Source: JBLHKE01 sp047619485 (lineage in GTDB: Bacteria; Verrucomicrobiota; Verrucomicrobiia; Verrucomicrobiales; DEV007). Taken from it: 9,168 nt of DNA. Made by a program: the position numbers and the translations under genes. This document shows, in pieces, positions 6,102 to 9,168 of the stretch. The stretch lies in assembly GCA_047619485.1 (NCBI GenBank), contig JBLHKE010000289.1:1-9168 (forward strand). Direction: 5' to 3'. The notes beneath the pieces are model-generated. The model ran no database searches. It saw nothing but the letters and a program-made list of their open reading frames with translations, and had not been told where the DNA came from. Within the stretch, counting starts at the first letter, position 1; each line of letters opens with the position of its first letter.

Positions 6102-7264
6102 AAATCTTATATATCATCGCACGTGGCGACGCCTTCGGCGGAGCCTCACTCCACGTCCGGGACGTCTCTAGGCGACTCATGGACGACGGCCACGAGGTGA
6201 GAATCCTCGTAGGCGGCACCCCGGATCAGGCCGTCCCGCAGCGTTTCGCTGAGAGGGCCCTCGACTTCGTTTGCATCAGGTCGATGGGCCGCTCCATCAA
6301 CCCGTGGAAGGACACGCTCGCGTTGCTAGCACTGCGCCGCGAGGTGCGCCAGTTCGGCCCCGACATCGTCTCGACCCATGCTTCGAAAGGCGGCGCACTT
6401 GGTAGGGTCGCCTGCATCGGCCTCGGCATCCCGACGATCTACACCCCGCACTGCTGGTCCTTCGTCGAAGGCTTCCGCATGGCGCATGTCTACCGCTGGA
6501 TGGAGAAGATCCTCGCCTTGTTCACCTCTCGCATCGTTGCCGTGTGCGACTGGGAGCGGCGCTTCGGCCTCGCCCGCGGGGTCGGTCGCGACGCCGATAC
6601 GATCACCATCCACAACGGCGTCATCGACCTGCCAGAACCACCGGACGCCAAGATCCACGAGGATGGTTCGCCGGTGAATCTGGTGATGACCGGCCGGTTC
6701 GAAGACCAGAAAGATCAAGCGCTACTGATCAGCGCACTCGCCTCGCTCACCCATCTCGACTGGCGGCTCACCTTCGTCGGTGACGGGCCAAACGAGAACC
6801 GGTGCCGCAGACTCGCCGACGAACTTGCGGTCGCAGAGCGGATCGAATTCGCCGGCTACAGCAGCCACGTGGAAACCACCCTTGCCAGCGCCGACATCTT
6901 CCTGTTGATCACAAACTGGGAGGGGTTCCCGCGCAGCATCCTCGAAGCGATGCGCGCCGGCCTGCCCGCGATCGTCTCGGACGTCGGTGGCAGCAGCGAA
7001 TCCGTCATCGACGGCGAGACCGGCTACGTCGTACCAAAAGGCGATTTCGAAGCACTTGTAGACGCATTGGCTGGCCTGATCGCGGACCGCGATCTGCGCT
7101 CCAGCATGGGCCAACAGGCACGCGCCAACTACTGCGAGAGCTTCACCTTTGAGACGATGTTTGCACAGTACCAGCGCCTCTACCGAAAACTCGCTCCAGA
7201 GAAACACTCATCTCCACTCAACGCCTCCACCCAGCAGCCGGCCACAACCGAACCCCGATCATGA
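6098..7264 (+). CDS. Family 4 glycosyltransferase (GT-B fold, retaining)
   Basis: The 388-residue cytoplasmic protein fits GT4 enzymes that add a sugar from a nucleotide donor to the lipid-linked repeat unit. The N-terminal Rossmann half shows MKILYIIARGDAFGGASLHV with the glycine loop at 14-15, THASKGGALGRVA (93-105) and TPHCWSF (116-122), typical of CapM/WbpH-like members. The C-terminal donor-binding half has TGRFEDQKD (198-206, with R200 and K205), FVGDGP (226-231), and the EX7E motif as E275 and E283 in NWEGFPRSILEAMRAGLP. All catalytic elements are present. The final 20 or so residues are a low-complexity Ser/Thr/Pro/Gln tail. The ATG overlaps the stop of the co-polymerase gene as ATGA, which suggests translational coupling. 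Donor sugar and linkage cannot be read from the sequence. Confidence 0.95.
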   Translation: MKILYIIARGDAFGGASLHVRDVSRRLMDDGHEVRILVGGTPDQAVPQRFAERALDFVCIRSMGRSINPWKDTLALLALRREVRQFGPDIVSTHASKGGALGRVACIGLGIPTIYTPHCWSFVEGFRMAHVYRWMEKILALFTSRIVAVCDWERRFGLARGVGRDADTITIHNGVIDLPEPPDAKIHEDGSPVNLVMTGRFEDQKDQALLISALASLTHLDWRLTFVGDGPNENRCRRLADELAVAERIEFAGYSSHVETTLASADIFLLITNWEGFPRSILEAMRAGLPAIVSDVGGSSESVIDGETGYVVPKGDFEALVDALAGLIADRDLRSSMGQQARANYCESFTFETMFAQYQRLYRKLAPEKHSSPLNASTQQPATTEPRS

Positions 7265-7995
7265 TCAGAAGCCTACTAGCCCGCTCCATCCCTACCTCGG
7301 CCGTTAGACAACTGCGCCGCCTCACCCGCTACCCGCGAGTCGGTGGGGTCGATCTGGGCGACCTACGACGCCTCTCACCGATTAGTAAGCGCTGGGGATT
7401 CGACCGTGGCCTGCCGATCGACCGTTACTTTATTGAGAAGTTCCTCGAGTCGCATCGCTCTGATCTTCGCGGCGCGGTGTTGGAGGTAGGCGACGCCACT
7501 TACACGAAAAAATTTGCCGCAGCGGAACTCGGCTCCATCGATGTCGTGCACTTCGCGGAGGGCAACCCCGCTGCGACCATCGTCGCTGATCTCTGCCAAG
7601 CCCCACAGATCGAAGACGGGCGCTTCGACTGCATCATCTGCACCCAGACGCTGCAGTTCGTGTCCGACCCCGCCGCCGCGATCGCCACCCTCTACCGCAT
7701 CTTGCGCCCCGGCGGAGTGCTACTGCTCACCGCGCCATGCCTCAGCCAACTCGACCTCGACCCGAGCATCTCGTGGGCTGACCGCTGGCGATTCACCACC
7801 ACCGCGTTGCGTGAGCTAGCCCAAGCTTGCACTGGCGAAGGTGACCACCTCGAGGTTTCCGCCTTCGGCAACGTGCTCGCTGCCACCGCCTTCCTCCAGG
7901 GCCTCGCCAGCGGCGAACTCGAAGCGAAGGAGCTCGATGCCACCGACCATATGTTCGAGATGCTCGTCACCATGCACCTGCAGAAAAAAGCATGA
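7261..7995 (+). CDS. Class I SAM-dependent methyltransferase
   Basis: The 244-residue protein resembles Methyltransf_11-type enzymes found among glycosyltransferases in polysaccharide loci. GFDRGLPIDRYFIEKFL (46-62) is a conserved pre-motif in that group. Motif I is VLEVGD (73-78) with the acidic E and one glycine instead of a full GxGxG, followed by TYTKKF. A D-x-C segment (VADLCQAP, 108-115) suits the adenine pocket, motif II is FDCIICTQTLQFV (122-134), and motif III is LYRILRPGGVLLLTAP (144-159). The basic N-terminal 25 residues are not part of the fold. It starts at ATGA overlapping the GT4 stop and ends overlapping the GT2 start, so it belongs to the operon. The target is unknown: a repeat-unit sugar is the natural guess from context, though the family also acts on other small acceptors. 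Confidence 0.88.
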   Translation: MIRSLLARSIPTSAVRQLRRLTRYPRVGGVDLGDLRRLSPISKRWGFDRGLPIDRYFIEKFLESHRSDLRGAVLEVGDATYTKKFAAAELGSIDVVHFAEGNPAATIVADLCQAPQIEDGRFDCIICTQTLQFVSDPAAAIATLYRILRPGGVLLLTAPCLSQLDLDPSISWADRWRFTTTALRELAQACTGEGDHLEVSAFGNVLAATAFLQGLASGELEAKELDATDHMFEMLVTMHLQKKA

Positions 7996-8840
7996 AAGAC
8001 CTCGCCATCCTAATCCCGGTGTTCAACGATCAGGAGAGCCTGATCAATACGCTCGAATCGATCCGCGAAACCGACAACTCGTTCACCGTCGTGGTGGTCG
8101 ACGACGGCAGCGCCGTACCGATCGAGGTCGAACGGGAGCGCTACCCGTTCGAGATCGTCACCCTGAGGCAGGCCGAAAACGGCGGCATCATCAGTGCGCT
8201 CAACACAGGCCTCGACTACATCCGCTCCTGCGGGTTCACATTCATCGCCCGGCTCGATGCGGCCGATCGTAACCGTCCCATGCGCTTCAGCAAGCAGCTC
8301 GAACGGCTGGCGGCGCACCCCGACCTCCACATGCTCGGCAGCAACGCGACCTTTCGCGACGAGAGCGATGGCAGTGAAATCCTCACCACCCAGCTACCGC
8401 TCCAGCAAGACAAGATCCGCCGCGCGATCATCTTCCGCACCTGTTTCATCCACCCGACAATCATGCTGCGCACCGAGTGCCTCGATGCAGTCGGACAGTA
8501 CGACACCAAATTCCCTCACATCGAAGACTATGTGCTGTTCTCCAGAATCGCGGCACGCTTCCGCAGCGAGAACCTCGAGGAGGTGCTCGTCGATTGCTCC
8601 ATCCGCGCGGGCGGGATCAGCGTCAAAAACCACCGACGCCAGCTGCTGTCCGGACTGCGCTTCCAGTTGCAACACCCGCGGCCGTTAAACTACCGCTGGT
8701 ATGCCTACTTAGCCAAACGCCTCGCTTACTTCATCGTCCCGCTGAGAATAGCGAGGCCGATCAAAACCATCCTCGGCATCACACGTCCCATCCCCCAAAA
8801 GCAATCAGTCACTCGCCAACGGAAGACAATCCGCACTTAG
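7992..8840 (+). CDS. Family 2 glycosyltransferase (GT-A fold, inverting)
   Basis: The 282-residue protein begins MKDLAILIPVFNDQESLINTL, the standard GT2 opening. VVVDDGS (34-40) contacts the nucleotide. ENGGIISALNTGL (62-74) follows. The metal-binding motif is RLDAAD (87-92), where the usual D-A-D-D has an Ala at its third position but keeps D89 and D92. HPTIMLR (154-160) and IEDYVLF (177-183), carrying the likely catalytic Asp, complete the fold. The C-terminal 45 residues are basic with a hydrophobic stretch (YLAKRLAYFIVPL) that may attach to the membrane face. It starts at ATGA overlapping the methyltransferase stop. It would transfer a further sugar to the lipid-linked repeat unit; the donor is not predictable. 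Confidence 0.94.
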   Translation: MKDLAILIPVFNDQESLINTLESIRETDNSFTVVVVDDGSAVPIEVERERYPFEIVTLRQAENGGIISALNTGLDYIRSCGFTFIARLDAADRNRPMRFSKQLERLAAHPDLHMLGSNATFRDESDGSEILTTQLPLQQDKIRRAIIFRTCFIHPTIMLRTECLDAVGQYDTKFPHIEDYVLFSRIAARFRSENLEEVLVDCSIRAGGISVKNHRRQLLSGLRFQLQHPRPLNYRWYAYLAKRLAYFIVPLRIARPIKTILGITRPIPQKQSVTRQRKTIRT

Positions 8841-8843
8841 AAC

Positions 8844-9168
8844 ATGCGCTTAAAGAGAAAATTATCTGCAGGCATGCGCTGGCTAAGCAGCCGCTTCAGC
8901 GATACCAGCGCGATCCTGCTCTACCATCGTGTCGACGAACCGGTAGCCGATCCATTCGGGCTATGCGTCAGCCCATCCCACTTCGAAGAACAGATGGCAG
9001 GCCTGCGCGACATTGGCCAGCCGCTGCCCCTGCTGGAACTCCTCGACCAACACCGCGACGGCACCCTCCCGCCCTCATCGATCGGCGTCACCTTCGACGA
9101 TGGCTACCTCGATGTCCTCGAGAACGCTCTACCAATCCTAGAAAAATTCGACATCCCGGCAACCGTAT
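8844..9168 (+). CDS. Polysaccharide deacetylase, NodB domain (3' end outside the window)
   Basis: From the ATG at 8844 a frame of 108 codons stays open to the window edge. It begins MRLKRKLSAGMRWLSSRFSD, then SAILLYHRVDEPVADPFGL (22-40), VSPSHFEEQM (42-51), and GVTFDDGYLDVLENALPIL (81-99). ILLYHRV and TFDDGY are the opening motifs of carbohydrate esterase family 4; the second Asp of TFDDGY is a metal/catalytic residue. The H-x3-H metal site would lie beyond the window. No signal peptide is seen, so it may act in the cytoplasm or at the inner face on lipid-linked sugars, removing N- or O-acetyl groups. It starts 3 bases after the GT2 stop and continues the operon. A second ATG at 8874 is possible but would shorten a basic N-terminus only. 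Confidence 0.92.
   Translation, partial: MRLKRKLSAGMRWLSSRFSDTSAILLYHRVDEPVADPFGLCVSPSHFEEQMAGLRDIGQPLPLLELLDQHRDGTLPPSSIGVTFDDGYLDVLENALPILEKFDIPATV

Noticed and set aside
6722..7207. 161-codon minus-strand frame antisense to the GT4 gene
   Set aside because: It lies opposite the EX7E region of a well-supported gene and has no domain signature of its own.
1..9168. tRNA or rRNA genes, insertion sequences, attachment sites, phage genes
   Set aside because: I found no cloverleaf, rRNA-like stretch, transposase motif or flanking direct repeats; the window is explained by eight genes and one intergenic control region.

Overview
The window shows the boundary between a housekeeping replication/recombination locus on the minus strand and the start of an exopolysaccharide or capsule operon on the plus strand. 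The base composition is moderately GC-rich. Most plus-strand genes lack a Shine-Dalgarno sequence. DnaX has a long Pro/Ala/Val linker and a half-lost zinc module. Together these resemble Verrucomicrobiota, perhaps an Opitutae/Puniceicoccales-like bacterium. That placement comes from recalled family resemblance, is only moderately sure, and was not tested by any search.

Minus strand (1-2235): dnaX (tau subunit of the DNA polymerase III clamp loader), followed 64 bases downstream by a ybaB/ebfC-type nucleoid-associated gene that runs off the left edge. dnaX-ybaB(-recR) is a classical bacterial gene order, so recR may lie just outside the window. The dnaX linker is encoded by a 15-bp minisatellite with a 60-bp higher-order period.

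Divergent intergenic region (2236-2551): about 316 bases with no supportable gene. Its 2381-2500 segment is only about 24% GC by hand count. It holds an AT-rich inverted repeat and candidate promoters facing both ways.

Plus strand (2552-9168): six tightly packed genes read as one operon. They are a polyprenyl-phosphate sugar-1-phosphate transferase that would start the lipid-linked repeat unit, a Wzz/Wzc-like chain-length co-polymerase, a GT4 glycosyltransferase, a class I SAM-dependent methyltransferase, a GT2 glycosyltransferase, and the start of a NodB-type polysaccharide deacetylase. Three consecutive junctions are ATGA stop/start overlaps. The inferred scheme is: the first gene loads a sugar phosphate on undecaprenyl phosphate, the two glycosyltransferases extend it, the methyltransferase and deacetylase may decorate it, and the Wzz-like protein controls polymer length or export. 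No flippase (Wzx), polymerase (Wzy) or outer-membrane exporter (Wza) lies in the window; they would be expected further right or elsewhere.

The most unusual feature is the C-terminal domain of the Wzz/Wzc-like protein. It keeps the outline of a bacterial tyrosine kinase but has lost the Walker A lysine, the Walker A' aspartate and the tyrosine tail. Inside that domain the gene also carries a run of eight G, and gain or loss of one G would terminate the protein within a few codons.
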